Source of the DNA: an uncultured Alphaproteobacteria bacterium
Lineage (GTDB): Bacteria; Pseudomonadota; Alphaproteobacteria; Rickettsiales; UBA1997
DNA length: 13,991 nucleotides
Assembly: GCA_903858915.1 (NCBI GenBank)
Contig: CAIOKL010000004.1
Location: forward strand, 1 to 13,991
Direction: 5' to 3'
Below, one piece after another: positions 1 through 5,941 of the stretch. The notes under the pieces were generated by a model. That model ran no database searches and was not told where the DNA came from. It saw only the letters and a list, made by a program, of their open reading frames with translations. The translations under genes and the position numbers were made by a program. Every line of letters begins with the position of its first letter. The first letter of the stretch is position 1.

Positions 1-747
1 AGAGGCTTCGCCGACTACGATATCAGCTTGAGAAGGCGCTTCGAGAAGTCCTAAAGATAAAATTTCACTCACCACCACAATCATTAAAGCACCGACTTCA
101 TCGCATTTTTTACGCACCGCTTCGAGATTAGGAATATTGCCGTAAAAATCAGGATATTGGACGACAACGCCAGCACAATTTTCATCAATTTCATTTTGCA
201 ATTTTGCCGAATTTAAATCGAGAAAAGTTTTGCAAACATCGAGATAATCGGGGTGAATATCGTTGAATTTGGCAATATTTTTTTTACCCGATTTTATACG
301 CAGTGCCATCAAACAACTTTCGGCTAAAGAGGTTGCCCCATCATACATTGAAGCGTTGGCAACCTGCATGCCCGTAAGCAAAGCGATGATTGATTGAAAT
401 TGAAAAATTACTGTTAATGTACCTTGCGAAATTTCAGGTTGATAAGGTGTGTAAGAAGTTAAAAATTCTGATCTTTGAATTAAATGATCAACTGCAGATG
501 GAATGTGATGTTTGTAGCATCCGGCACCTAAGAAAAAAGCGCCGGCAGAGGCTGGGCGATTTTTTTTAGCAAATTCTTGCAAGATTTTTTCGACTTCAAT
601 TTCACCTTGATGAAGAGGTAAACCGGTGATTGGATTTTTTAATAAAAATTGATTTTCAACGGCATCGTAAAGTTCGTTAACGCTAGAAACGCCGATTTCG
701 GCAAGCATTGATTTACGATCATTTTCAGTTAAAGCTAGATAACGCAT
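1..747 (-). CDS. gcvPA: Glycine dehydrogenase (aminomethyl-transferring) subunit 1, 5' part, cut by the window edge
   Basis: N-terminal 249 codons of the alpha subunit of the split P-protein, which with GcvPB performs PLP-dependent decarboxylation of glycine and passes the aminomethyl group to lipoyl-GcvH in the cytoplasm. I translated the strand directly: it opens MRYLALTEND and runs in one frame without a stop to base 1. Family-typical stretches are the Gly/Ala-rich segment ending FFLGAGCYKHHIP (about residues 71-83), TSYTPYQPEISQGTL (98-111), NASMYDGATSLAES (131-144), VVVQYPDFYGNIPN (194-207) and ADIVVGE (241-247). The family is about 450 residues, so roughly 200 C-terminal codons lie outside the window. 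The PLP lysine is normally in the partner subunit GcvPB, so its absence here is expected. No other gcv gene is visible. The start at 747 is the first ATG and gives the usual N-terminus; no Shine-Dalgarno sequence precedes it. Identification is firm; a full-length fused GcvP is unlikely because the N-terminus matches the split form. Confidence 0.92.
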   Translation of the reverse strand, partial: MRYLALTENDRKSMLAEIGVSSVNELYDAVENQFLLKNPITGLPLHQGEIEVEKILQEFAKKNRPASAGAFFLGAGCYKHHIPSAVDHLIQRSEFLTSYTPYQPEISQGTLTVIFQFQSIIALLTGMQVANASMYDGATSLAESCLMALRIKSGKKNIAKFNDIHPDYLDVCKTFLDLNSAKLQNEIDENCAGVVVQYPDFYGNIPNLEAVRKKCDEVGALMIVVVSEILSLGLLEAPSQADIVVGEAS

Positions 748-794
748 TTTGTAAAATTTATAATTTTATGAAATAAATTTGGTATAATAATTTT

Positions 795-825
795 AGTATA
801 ATCGCTAATTTTAACTAAATTTCAA
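795..825 (-). promoter_or_regulatory. Candidate sigma70-type promoter for gcvPA
   Basis: On the minus strand TTGAAA (bases 825-820) and TATACT (800-795) each match the consensus hexamers at 5 of 6 positions, separated by 19 nt, which is slightly long. A transcript would begin near 788 and have a leader of about 40 nt. The region is so AT-rich that chance matches are common, so this is only a candidate. No structured glycine riboswitch fits in the short leader. Confidence 0.35.
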
Positions 826-903
826 GAGTATATTTGTTGAAATTTTTTAAAGTTAAAAATTATTTTTGCAAAGCGGGTTTAAATCTATCTTTATAAAAAC
901 TTC

Positions 904-934
904 ACAAACTTAAATTACTAAAAATTAAGTTTGT
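904..934. repeat. 10-bp perfect inverted repeat between gcvPA and the 615-residue gene
   Basis: ACAAACTTAA (904-913) and its exact complement TTAAGTTTGT (925-934) flank an 11-nt spacer. It lies downstream of the 615-residue gene and about 115 bp before the inferred gcvPA transcription start. It could be a weak AT-rich terminator hairpin or a regulator site. A second, shorter repeat (7-bp arms 966-972 and 987-993, core ATTCGC/GCGAAT) sits directly after the stop codon of the 615-residue gene. Neither has a clear U-tract, so a role is not established. The rest of 748-1000 shows no gene. Confidence 0.5.
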
Positions 935-1000
935 AAAATTATTGTTTAAATTTGTATTTTGATGTTATTCGCATTGAATTAATTGGGCGAATATCTATTA

Positions 1001-2848
1001 TCAGCGACTAGAATCACCCCAACCACTTTTATCGAGAGCTCGCCCTAAGCCTTGTCGTCTAGATGATAATAAAGAGTTATCACCTTGTCTCGCCTTATTA
1101 TAATTTGGGGCAGGAGATGAAGAAGGCGTCGAATCTTGTGCTTTAGCTTTAGCTAGTTCTTCCCTAAATCCACCTTCACCATAATAACCTTGGGTAACTC
1201 CTCGGCCTTGGGTAACTCCTCGGGCAACGCTATTGCCTCCGATTCCTCCAGAAAGTCCTAATCTTTTCAACGAATCAAGCAAAGCCATTTCTTCTCGGGT
1301 TGCTTGTTGTAAAATCGACGGACGAGCAGTGGCCAATGGTTGAGGGTTGCCCGATGATGAGGTGGATGATGAAGAATAAGGGACTCTTCCACCCAACAGT
1401 AAATCAGACTCTGACATGGAAGGATTTGCTCCAATTTGTGGGTTTCCGTATGACTTTGCCTCGGGATTGGTTGATGTTCGCGATGAGTCATTTTGATTAG
1501 ATCCGGAATATCTTGAAGCTCTTTCTTCTAAAAGATGCAATCTTCTTGAGTCCGCAAGAAGATTAGTCATTCGGGCTTGTATTTCGCGGGTTGTGAGTGG
1601 ATATGGATTATAAGAAGAACCGGCAGAAGAGCTTCTTGAAGAAGGGTTTTTTTCTTGTGGAAGAACTCCAGGCGGATTATCGCTTGCAGAAGATCGTGAA
1701 GCCTGGCGAGCGGGCGCAAGAGAGAATAGATTCTCCTCGGCTGGATTTTGCGCGCTAGATGAATCGGAAGAACTGGTTCTCGAGGGCGGGTTACCTTGAG
1801 TTGCCATTTTGCTTAACTGTTTATATAAGTCGGGATATTCAGAGGGATCCACTCCATTGAGTGCTTGCGAGAGTTGTGATTGCCAGGGTTGCGATGGCGA
1901 ATTTGGATTCCCAACGGATGATCCCGTAGGATAATAAGAGTTTAAAGCAGCCTCTTGCAATTTTCTCAAATGAGATGCTCTTGAATCCTCAACTTTTTGA
2001 AGAAAAACTTCTCCAGAAGAAAGTGGCAAACTGGTTCTTGATGTTGATTGCTTTTCCAACTCACTACGGAATTTAGCGCTATCTAATTTCGCTCGAGCAT
2101 CTTCAGCTTTTATACGATCTTCTATATTTTGCATTGCGAAAGGTGGCGAAGTATTACTTTGATCTGGACGGGGTTTTTTATTTTCCTCAATAAAATTAAA
2201 GGGTTCAGATTTAACTTCTTCTCTCTTTATAAAAAGCCTTATCGGGTTTTTTATTGTTTCTGTTGCAAAGCTTGTAATTCCTTGCGAAATTTTAGTGGGA
2301 ATGTTTGAGATTCCACTACCTATGGTACTAAGAAGAGTTTGGGCTTTATACGCAAACTTTTCCAAAGAGCTAATTATTTTTGCGATGGTATATTGTTGTT
2401 GTGGAGGTTGGGCAAGAGGTGCGGTGATAGAAAAAGCTTTAGTAAAGAGTTTAGAAAATGAGGTCATTGCAATACCGAAAGCCGAAGCGTTGACAACGGC
2501 AAATGTTTTTTTTTGTTTATCAAGAGCGGAATTTAAAAGGCTTTCAAGGCGTTCTGCAGGGTTTGTACTTTCAACGGATAAAATTTGGGGATAGGAGCGT
2601 GCGGGAGCGTAGGAATTAATTTCTTTTTTACTTTCAGAATCATTTATAAAAGCGTTATCAAGTTCACTAATTTTGTTCTTTAGAAAATCTATGATAACTT
2701 TACTTTGGGTATGTTCAAAACCATTATGGTGCTTGCGATCAAACCCCAATTTTTTTAACTCCTTTTCTAATTTAGGAATTGTGGATGTTAGTCTAAGGTT
2801 AGCAACGGTCGATCCAGTTTGATTTGAATTATTCATAATTTTAAACAT
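1001..2848 (-). CDS. Hypothetical Ser/Asn/Pro-rich protein, 615 residues; possible secreted effector
   Basis: I do not recognise a family. The N-terminal 110 residues are charged and predicted helical (KLEKELKKLGF at 26-36). Residues 115-200 are much more hydrophobic, with a weak membrane-like stretch (FAVVNASAFGIAMTSFSKLF, 116-135) and amphipathic Gly/Ser/Thr-rich helices. From about 215 the protein alternates short charged helices (DRIKAEDARAKLDSAKFRSE, 244-263; REIQARMTNLLADSRRLHLL, 421-440; REEMALLDSLKRL, 518-530) with Ser/Asn/Pro linkers that often contain GNP. The C-terminus ends in a basic then polar tail (SRRQGLGRALDKSGWGDSSR). There is no classical N-terminal signal peptide. A second in-frame ATG at 2836 is an alternative start. 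The gene is less AT-rich than its neighbours by eye, and lies 21 bp downstream of hisA, so it could be co-transcribed with it. The modular, disordered layout resembles host-interaction or type IV-secreted proteins of intracellular alphaproteobacteria, but that is inference. The long uninterrupted frame makes the gene itself likely. Confidence 0.75.
   Translation of the reverse strand: MFKIMNNSNQTGSTVANLRLTSTIPKLEKELKKLGFDRKHHNGFEHTQSKVIIDFLKNKISELDNAFINDSESKKEINSYAPARSYPQILSVESTNPAERLESLLNSALDKQKKTFAVVNASAFGIAMTSFSKLFTKAFSITAPLAQPPQQQYTIAKIISSLEKFAYKAQTLLSTIGSGISNIPTKISQGITSFATETIKNPIRLFIKREEVKSEPFNFIEENKKPRPDQSNTSPPFAMQNIEDRIKAEDARAKLDSAKFRSELEKQSTSRTSLPLSSGEVFLQKVEDSRASHLRKLQEAALNSYYPTGSSVGNPNSPSQPWQSQLSQALNGVDPSEYPDLYKQLSKMATQGNPPSRTSSSDSSSAQNPAEENLFSLAPARQASRSSASDNPPGVLPQEKNPSSRSSSAGSSYNPYPLTTREIQARMTNLLADSRRLHLLEERASRYSGSNQNDSSRTSTNPEAKSYGNPQIGANPSMSESDLLLGGRVPYSSSSTSSSGNPQPLATARPSILQQATREEMALLDSLKRLGLSGGIGGNSVARGVTQGRGVTQGYYGEGGFREELAKAKAQDSTPSSSPAPNYNKARQGDNSLLSSRRQGLGRALDKSGWGDSSR
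1188..1223 (-). repeat. Perfect tandem duplication of an 18-bp unit inside the 615-residue gene
   Basis: Two identical 18-bp copies (1188-1205 and 1206-1223) are adjacent. Read on the coding strand they encode GVTQGRGVTQG around residues 544-554. The length is a multiple of three, so the frame is kept. This looks like a recent slippage event in a Gly-rich linker. Confidence 0.9.
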
Positions 2849-2869
2849 TAATTTTAATTAATTAATGTT

Positions 2870-3589
2870 TTATTTTATATAAATTAATTTTTCAACTGAA
2901 ATTTTTTTTTCGTAAAGGGCGCGACCGACTATTGCGCCGACTACGCCATCATTTTTAAGATGGCGGAGCTTAGAAAAATCTTCGTCGGAAGAAACTCCAC
3001 CCGATGCAATAATTGGAATTAAAAGATTTTGAGCAAGTTTTTTGGTGCCTTCGAAATCAAAGCCAGTAAGTGTGCCATCGCGCGAGATATCGGTGTAAAT
3101 TATGGCGCCGGCTCCGCAATATTCGAGTCTTTTGCCGAGTTCGATAGCAGAAATTTTAGAATCCTCAACCCAACCCTGCGTTGCGACGAAGCCGTTTTTG
3201 GCATCAATGCCAATTACAATTTTTCCTTGAAATTTTTTGCAAGCTTCGATAACTAAATTAGGATTAGTGAGGGCGATGGTGCCAAGAATAACGCGGTTTA
3301 CGCCGAGTGATAAAGCTTCTTCGATATCATCCAAAGTGCGAATTCCTCCACCAAGTTGAACGGGTATTTTGATGGTTTTTAAAATTTCAGCGATGGAAGA
3401 TTTGTTGATAATTTTGCCAGCGATTGCGCCATCTAAATCAACCAAATGCAAAAATTTAAAACCTAATTTTTCAAATTCTAATGCTTGACTTGCAGGATTG
3501 TTATTGAATATAGTGGATTTATTCATGTCTCCTTGATATAGACGAACGCAATTGCCGTCTTTTATATCAATGGCGGGGAAAAAAATCAT
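2870..3589 (-). CDS. hisA: 1-(5-phosphoribosyl)-5-[(5-phosphoribosylamino)methylideneamino] imidazole-4-carboxamide isomerase
   Basis: Fourth step of histidine synthesis: Amadori isomerisation of ProFAR to PRFAR in the cytoplasm, feeding HisF/HisH. The 239-residue length is normal for this (beta/alpha)8 barrel. The start FFPAIDIKDG places the catalytic Asp at residue 8. The second catalytic Asp is D129 in VIGIDAKNG. Other family motifs are HLVDLDGA (48-55), QLGGGIR (78-84), YTDISRDGTLTG (165-176) and the phosphate-binding IIASGGVS (193-200). The two phosphate-binding half-barrel motifs (GGG near 80 and SGG near 197) are both present. The ATG at 3589 gives the canonical N-terminus. No other his gene is in the window, so hisA is separated from the rest of the pathway, at least locally. 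It shares a 14-bp gap with the divergent gene at 3604 and is followed after 21 bp by the 615-residue gene. Confidence 0.97.
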   Translation of the reverse strand: MIFFPAIDIKDGNCVRLYQGDMNKSTIFNNNPASQALEFEKLGFKFLHLVDLDGAIAGKIINKSSIAEILKTIKIPVQLGGGIRTLDDIEEALSLGVNRVILGTIALTNPNLVIEACKKFQGKIVIGIDAKNGFVATQGWVEDSKISAIELGKRLEYCGAGAIIYTDISRDGTLTGFDFEGTKKLAQNLLIPIIASGGVSSDEDFSKLRHLKNDGVVGAIVGRALYEKKISVEKLIYIK

Positions 3590-3603
3590 AATTTTTAATT
3601 AAT
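3590..3603. promoter_or_regulatory. 14-bp gap between divergent start codons (hisA and 3604 gene)
   Basis: The gap consists only of A and T and contains TTAATTAA, which reads the same on both strands and therefore sits just upstream of both ATGs. It is too short to contain a promoter in either direction, so each gene's promoter would have to lie inside the other gene's coding sequence, or the transcripts start elsewhere. I found no convincing hexamer pair in either coding end. Confidence 0.4.
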
Positions 3604-3933
3604 ATGTTAATCAAAATTTTACTTAAAATTTGGCCAGCGATTACGCCAATTTTGCTTTACGCAATTTGGCAAATATTTCTAAAAAAATTAATAAATCGCC
3701 TTTTTCGCAAAAATTATTGTGCTAAAAATAATAATTCACAATCGAATAATGAAGAAAAAATTATTGAAGGTGAATTTTTCGATGTAAACAATAAAGGGCG
3801 CGATTCTAAAGATGCAAAAATAAAAGCCGAAGATGATAATAAAATGTTTTCATTAAACAATAAAAATTTTGTTATAATTCTTTATCTAAGTTTGATTTTA
3901 GCGATTATTTGCGTTATTTCTTTTGGATTTTAA
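3604..3933 (+). CDS. Small membrane protein with N- and C-terminal TM helices, unknown function
   Basis: The 109-residue product has a hydrophobic N-terminus with a helix at about 4-26 (core PAITPILLYAIWQIFLKK), then a Lys/Arg-rich stop (KKLINRLFRK), a polar, charged middle of about 55 residues containing IIEGEFFDV (53-61), and a C-terminal helix at about 88-109. By the positive-inside rule the polar middle probably faces the cytoplasm. The PxLLYxIW pattern in the first helix recalls small conserved alphaproteobacterial membrane proteins (DUF6111-like), but this is a weak memory-based resemblance. It is divergent from hisA, and the only ATG near the frame's start is 3604. No catalytic motif is visible. 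Confidence 0.75.
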   Translation: MLIKILLKIWPAITPILLYAIWQIFLKKLINRLFRKNYCAKNNNSQSNNEEKIIEGEFFDVNNKGRDSKDAKIKAEDDNKMFSLNNKNFVIILYLSLILAIICVISFGF

Positions 3934-3953
3934 ATTATAAAATTAAAAATATT

Positions 3954-3972
3954 TTTCTTATTTTTTGAGAAA
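3954..3972 (+). terminator. Weak candidate hairpin after the 3604 gene
   Basis: TTTCTTA (3954-3960) can pair with TGAGAAA (3966-3972, one G-U pair) around a T5 loop, followed by TTTTC. The stem is AT-rich and weak. It is 21 bp past the stop codon, the right place for a terminator, but stability is low. Confidence 0.25.
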
Positions 3973-3981
3973 TTTTCATGA

Positions 3982-4010
3982 TTGATTTTTAAGAAAATAA
4001 TTTATAAAAT
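3982..4010 (+). promoter_or_regulatory. Candidate promoter for the Panacea operon
   Basis: TTGATT (3982-3987) and TAAAAT (4005-4010) are spaced 17 nt apart; TATAAA at 4003-4008 is an overlapping alternative with a 15-nt spacer. The predicted leader is about 45 nt. The -10 region runs into the element at 4000-4023 that recurs upstream of the gene at 5942. Confidence 0.4.
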
Positions 4011-4023
4011 ATATATTTAGAGT
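4000..4023 (+). repeat. Copy 1 of an AT-rich upstream element ending TTTAGAGT
   Basis: Bases 4000-4023 align with 5882-5904 over their whole length with one 1-nt gap and one 2-nt gap and no substitutions. The copy begins ATTTA, continues TAAAATATAT and ends ATTTAGAGT. Both copies lie 37-39 bp before a start codon (4063 and 5942) and overlap the proposed -10 or initiation region. It may be a shared regulator site or a common promoter form. Confidence 0.55.
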
Positions 4024-4062
4024 TCAAAAACTAATCGATAAACACCCAAAAATTAACTAATT

Positions 4063-4644
4063 ATGCATAATTTAAACGACAAAATTCCGAGCAAAAATAT
4101 TAATTACACGCCAGCTCACATTGCCAATTTTTTTATCGTAAAATCGCAAGAAGACGGCGTCAATCTTGATCCGATGAAGCTTCTTAAATTGGTTTATATT
4201 GCGTATGGCTGGAATTTGGCAATCAATGAATCAAAACTTTTTAACGAACCAATTTTAGCGTGGAATTATGGGCCAGTAATCGCGTCGCTCTATCACGAAA
4301 TTCGCGCATTTCCATTTAACGATAAAAATAATCTCGACAAAGATTTTCGTTGTGCAATTTATCAAGAAGATTCCCCGACATCTAAGGCAACCAACATTCC
4401 GCATGTTGAGTCCGAAGATATTAAGGTCAATAGAGTTTTAGAGGCGGTGTGGATTAATTATAAAAAATTCGACGGAATTTCTCTTAGCAAGATTACTCAC
4501 GAAGACGGAAGCCCTTGGCACCAAGCTTATTTTGGCATTGGCAAAAATGCGCAATTGGATGATGAATTAATTAAAAAACGCTCGACCGAAGCGATAGAAA
4601 AATTTATTGAAAGAGAAAAAAATAAAAATGAGCAAACGGCATGA
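4063..4644 (+). CDS. Panacea-domain (DUF4065, SocA/GepA-like) protein, putative antitoxin
   Basis: The 193-residue protein carries the hallmarks of the Panacea domain: YTPAHIANFFI (15-25), DPMKLLKLVYIAYGWNLA (36-53), ILAWNYGPVIASLYHEIR (64-81) and, after a variable insert, a C-terminal ITHEDGSPWHQAY (144-156). This family includes Caulobacter SocA, a proteolytic adaptor antitoxin, and was described as a promiscuous antitoxin domain paired with many unrelated toxins, some of them membrane-acting. Here it is the first gene of a two-gene unit: its stop codon overlaps the next ATG (ATGA, 4 bp), a typical toxin-antitoxin coupling. No DNA-binding domain is visible. The ATG at 4063 lies at a normal family N-terminus and is preceded by an AT-rich leader without a Shine-Dalgarno sequence. 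The domain call is strong; the antitoxin role is inferred from family and context. Some DUF4065 proteins act in phage or mobile-element functions instead. Confidence 0.93.
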   Translation: MHNLNDKIPSKNINYTPAHIANFFIVKSQEDGVNLDPMKLLKLVYIAYGWNLAINESKLFNEPILAWNYGPVIASLYHEIRAFPFNDKNNLDKDFRCAIYQEDSPTSKATNIPHVESEDIKVNRVLEAVWINYKKFDGISLSKITHEDGSPWHQAYFGIGKNAQLDDELIKKRSTEAIEKFIEREKNKNEQTA

Positions 4645-5111
4645 GCATTACGGAACAGCTATCGCAAATCTTAGATCAATATTATGATCCGAACAAAAAT
4701 TTAAAGAATAGCGAAGAGAAAAAAATTGATTTTGCCGATAAAGGAACGCTAAAAAAAATTAATTTTTCTGAGCAAAAGATGATGACAAAAAGCTCTTTGA
4801 AACAAGGGCAACAAAGTTTCAGCCAAGAACTAGAAAAATTAAATTTTAAAAAAGCCGAACATGATTTTGATCGAGCCAAACATGATTTTGAGTTTGAAAA
4901 AAAATATAAACCACGGATTTTGCACTGGTCGGTGTGGATTTTAATTGGCTATTTGTTTTGGCTTATGGCCATTATTACCGGTGATTATCTTTGGCACATT
5001 AATGATGCGACAAATAGACTTTCAAACCCCGTTATCATTGCCTTGGCATCCTCAACCGCAGTCGCAATTGTTGGTCTTCCCTCGCTGATTGTTAAGTCGC
5101 TTTTTAAGTAA
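4641..5111 (+). CDS. Coiled-coil plus two-TM protein, putative membrane effector/toxin partner of Panacea protein
   Basis: The 156-residue product has a polar N-terminal half rich in Lys, Glu and Gln, with a helical region at about 58-90 containing a near repeat (AEHDFDRAKHDFEFEKK, 72-88) that should form a coiled coil. Two hydrophobic helices follow: about 97-117 (WSVWILIGYLFWLMAIITGDY) and about 129-153 (NPVIIALASSTAVAIVGLPSLIV), separated by a short polar loop, ending in KSLFK. The C-terminal helix with its Ser/Thr core and GLP turn resembles tails I recall in small proteins encoded next to DUF4065 genes. Its start overlaps the Panacea stop by 4 bp, so the two are almost certainly co-translated. 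The likely role is a membrane-depolarising or permeabilising toxin, or a membrane-anchored sensor, neutralised by the Panacea protein. Function is inference; no enzyme motif is present. Confidence 0.85.
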   Translation: MSITEQLSQILDQYYDPNKNLKNSEEKKIDFADKGTLKKINFSEQKMMTKSSLKQGQQSFSQELEKLNFKKAEHDFDRAKHDFEFEKKYKPRILHWSVWILIGYLFWLMAIITGDYLWHINDATNRLSNPVIIALASSTAVAIVGLPSLIVKSLFK

Positions 5112-5194
5112 ATATTTTAATCATTATATTTTTATTTATTGACTTTTTTATTCAATAAGTTACTTTTTATAAAATCTGGCTTTTTTTAAATTAA

Positions 5195-5222
5195 AGTCAC
5201 AAACTTCAATAAGAGTCACAAA
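5195..5222 (+). promoter_or_regulatory. Two 9-bp direct repeats upstream of vapB, candidate autoregulatory operator
   Basis: AGTCACAAA occurs at 5195-5203 and 5214-5222, a 19-nt period or just under two helical turns, ending 4 bp before the vapB ATG. AbrB-type antitoxins usually repress their own operon by binding repeats near the promoter. A TTGACT at 5139-5144 and TATAAA at 5168-5173 are promoter-like, but the 23-nt spacing between them is too long for a standard pair. The repeats could also affect translation because they occupy the ribosome-binding region. Confidence 0.45.
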
Positions 5223-5226
5223 TATT

Positions 5227-5463
5227 ATGATTGAACAAAATGTTATCGTTAGCGAAAATGGTAGAATTATAATTCCCGCTATTTTCAGAAAAGAGTTGAA
5301 TATAAAATCGGGAGATGAGTTGATTTTAAGGCTTTCGCCCGATAATGAAATAATTATTCACAGCCCGCGACAATCTTTGCAAAAACTGCAAGAGCTTTTT
5401 AAAAATAAATCCGGAAGCTTTGTTGAAAAGCTTTTTGAAATGCGTAGAAAAGAGGAGATTTAA
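5227..5463 (+). CDS. vapB: AbrB/MazE-type antitoxin of a VapBC pair
   Basis: The 78-residue protein has an N-terminal swapped-hairpin AbrB domain: VIVSENGRIIIPAIFRKELNI (6-26), with the family pattern of a Gly-Arg turn followed by IPAxxRKxLxI, then KSGDELILRLSPDNEIIIHS (27-46). The C-terminal 30 residues (QSLQKLQELFKNKSGSFVEKLFEMRRKEEI) are charged and helical, suited to wrapping the toxin. It acts in the cytoplasm, blocking the VapC active site and probably repressing the operon. Its stop codon shares one base with the vapC start (TAATG). The ATG at 5227 gives the complete domain. The gene symbol reflects the pair rather than a specific orthologue. Confidence 0.93.
   Translation: MIEQNVIVSENGRIIIPAIFRKELNIKSGDELILRLSPDNEIIIHSPRQSLQKLQELFKNKSGSFVEKLFEMRRKEEI
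5451..5457 (+). promoter_or_regulatory. Strong Shine-Dalgarno for vapC inside the vapB 3' end
   Basis: AGAGGAG ends 5 nt before the vapC ATG at 5463. It is the clearest ribosome-binding site in the window; most other starts have only A/T upstream. It fixes the vapC start and suggests that vapC translation depends on an internal site and coupling. Confidence 0.75.
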
Positions 5464-5846
5464 TGACCAAAATAGTTTTTGATTCTTCGGCAATATTGGC
5501 TTTGCTTAAAATGGAAAGCGGTCATGAAATTGTTGCTAAAAACCTTGAGCAAGCTGTTGTGTCAAGTGTAAATTTTTGCGAAGTCGTAACTTTTTTATCT
5601 AAAAAAACTACAAAACAAGACGAGATGATAAAGTTTTTGACGGAAACTTTTGATTGCATTGAAGACTTTAATATTGAACAGGCAATCATTGCAGGCTCGT
5701 TTATCAAAATTACTAAAGATTACGGCTTATCTTTGGGCGACAGGGCATGCTTAGCGCTGGCCAAATATAAAAACATTCCCGTGCTTACGGCGGACAAGGC
5801 TTGGAGTAAATTAAATCTGGGAATTAAAATAAAATTAATTCGCTAA
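5463..5846 (+). CDS. vapC: PIN-domain ribonuclease toxin VapC
   Basis: The 127-residue length is normal for VapC toxins, which are Mg2+-dependent RNases that cut tRNA or rRNA. The four conserved acidic residues of the PIN active site are present: D7 in VFDSSAILALL, E40 in SSVNFCEVV, D93 in LSLGDRACLALA and D111 in VLTADKAW. The catalytic set looks intact, so the toxin is probably functional. It overlaps vapB by one base. The pair lies between the Panacea operon and the three-TM gene, all on the plus strand, suggesting an accessory cluster. The target RNA cannot be read from the sequence. Confidence 0.95.
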   Translation: MTKIVFDSSAILALLKMESGHEIVAKNLEQAVVSSVNFCEVVTFLSKKTTKQDEMIKFLTETFDCIEDFNIEQAIIAGSFIKITKDYGLSLGDRACLALAKYKNIPVLTADKAWSKLNLGIKIKLIR

Positions 5847-5852
5847 AAAATA

Positions 5853-5895
5853 TTGAGATCACATAAATATTTTACTTATAAATTTAGTAAAATAT
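5853..5895 (+). promoter_or_regulatory. Candidate promoter with a palindrome over the -10 region, upstream of the three-TM gene
   Basis: TTGAGA (5853-5858) and TATAAA (5877-5882) are spaced 18 nt. A perfect 10-bp inverted repeat, ATATTTTACT (5867-5876) and AGTAAAATAT (5886-5895), brackets the -10, the layout expected for a repressor operator. A further 7-bp inverted repeat, TAAGTTT (5909-5915) and AAACTTA (5923-5929), lies in the leader just before the start codon. The first repeat could instead be a weak terminator for vapBC, but no U-tract follows it. Confidence 0.4.
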
Positions 5896-5904
5896 ATTTA
5901 GAGT
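5882..5904 (+). repeat. Copy 2 of the AT-rich upstream element ending TTTAGAGT
   Basis: This copy matches 4000-4023 apart from two small gaps. It overlaps the right arm of the palindrome at 5867-5895 and lies 37 bp before the ATG at 5942. vapBC, which lies between the two copies, has no such element. Confidence 0.55.
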
Positions 5905-5941
5905 GGGATAAGTTTTTACCGCAAACTTAATTAAAATAACG

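Noticed and set aside
748..800. Glycine riboswitch before gcvPA
   Set aside because: The leader is short and almost pure A/T, with none of the conserved G-rich helices of a glycine aptamer.
2295..2594. 99-codon plus-strand frame with Cys/Gly-rich part
   Set aside because: It is antisense to the 615-residue gene with no start context or domain. The longer minus frame explains the region better, although that gene too is unrecognised.
5139..5173. TTGACT and TATAAA as a vapBC promoter pair
   Set aside because: The 23-nt spacing is outside the normal range; the hexamers may belong to different promoters or be chance.
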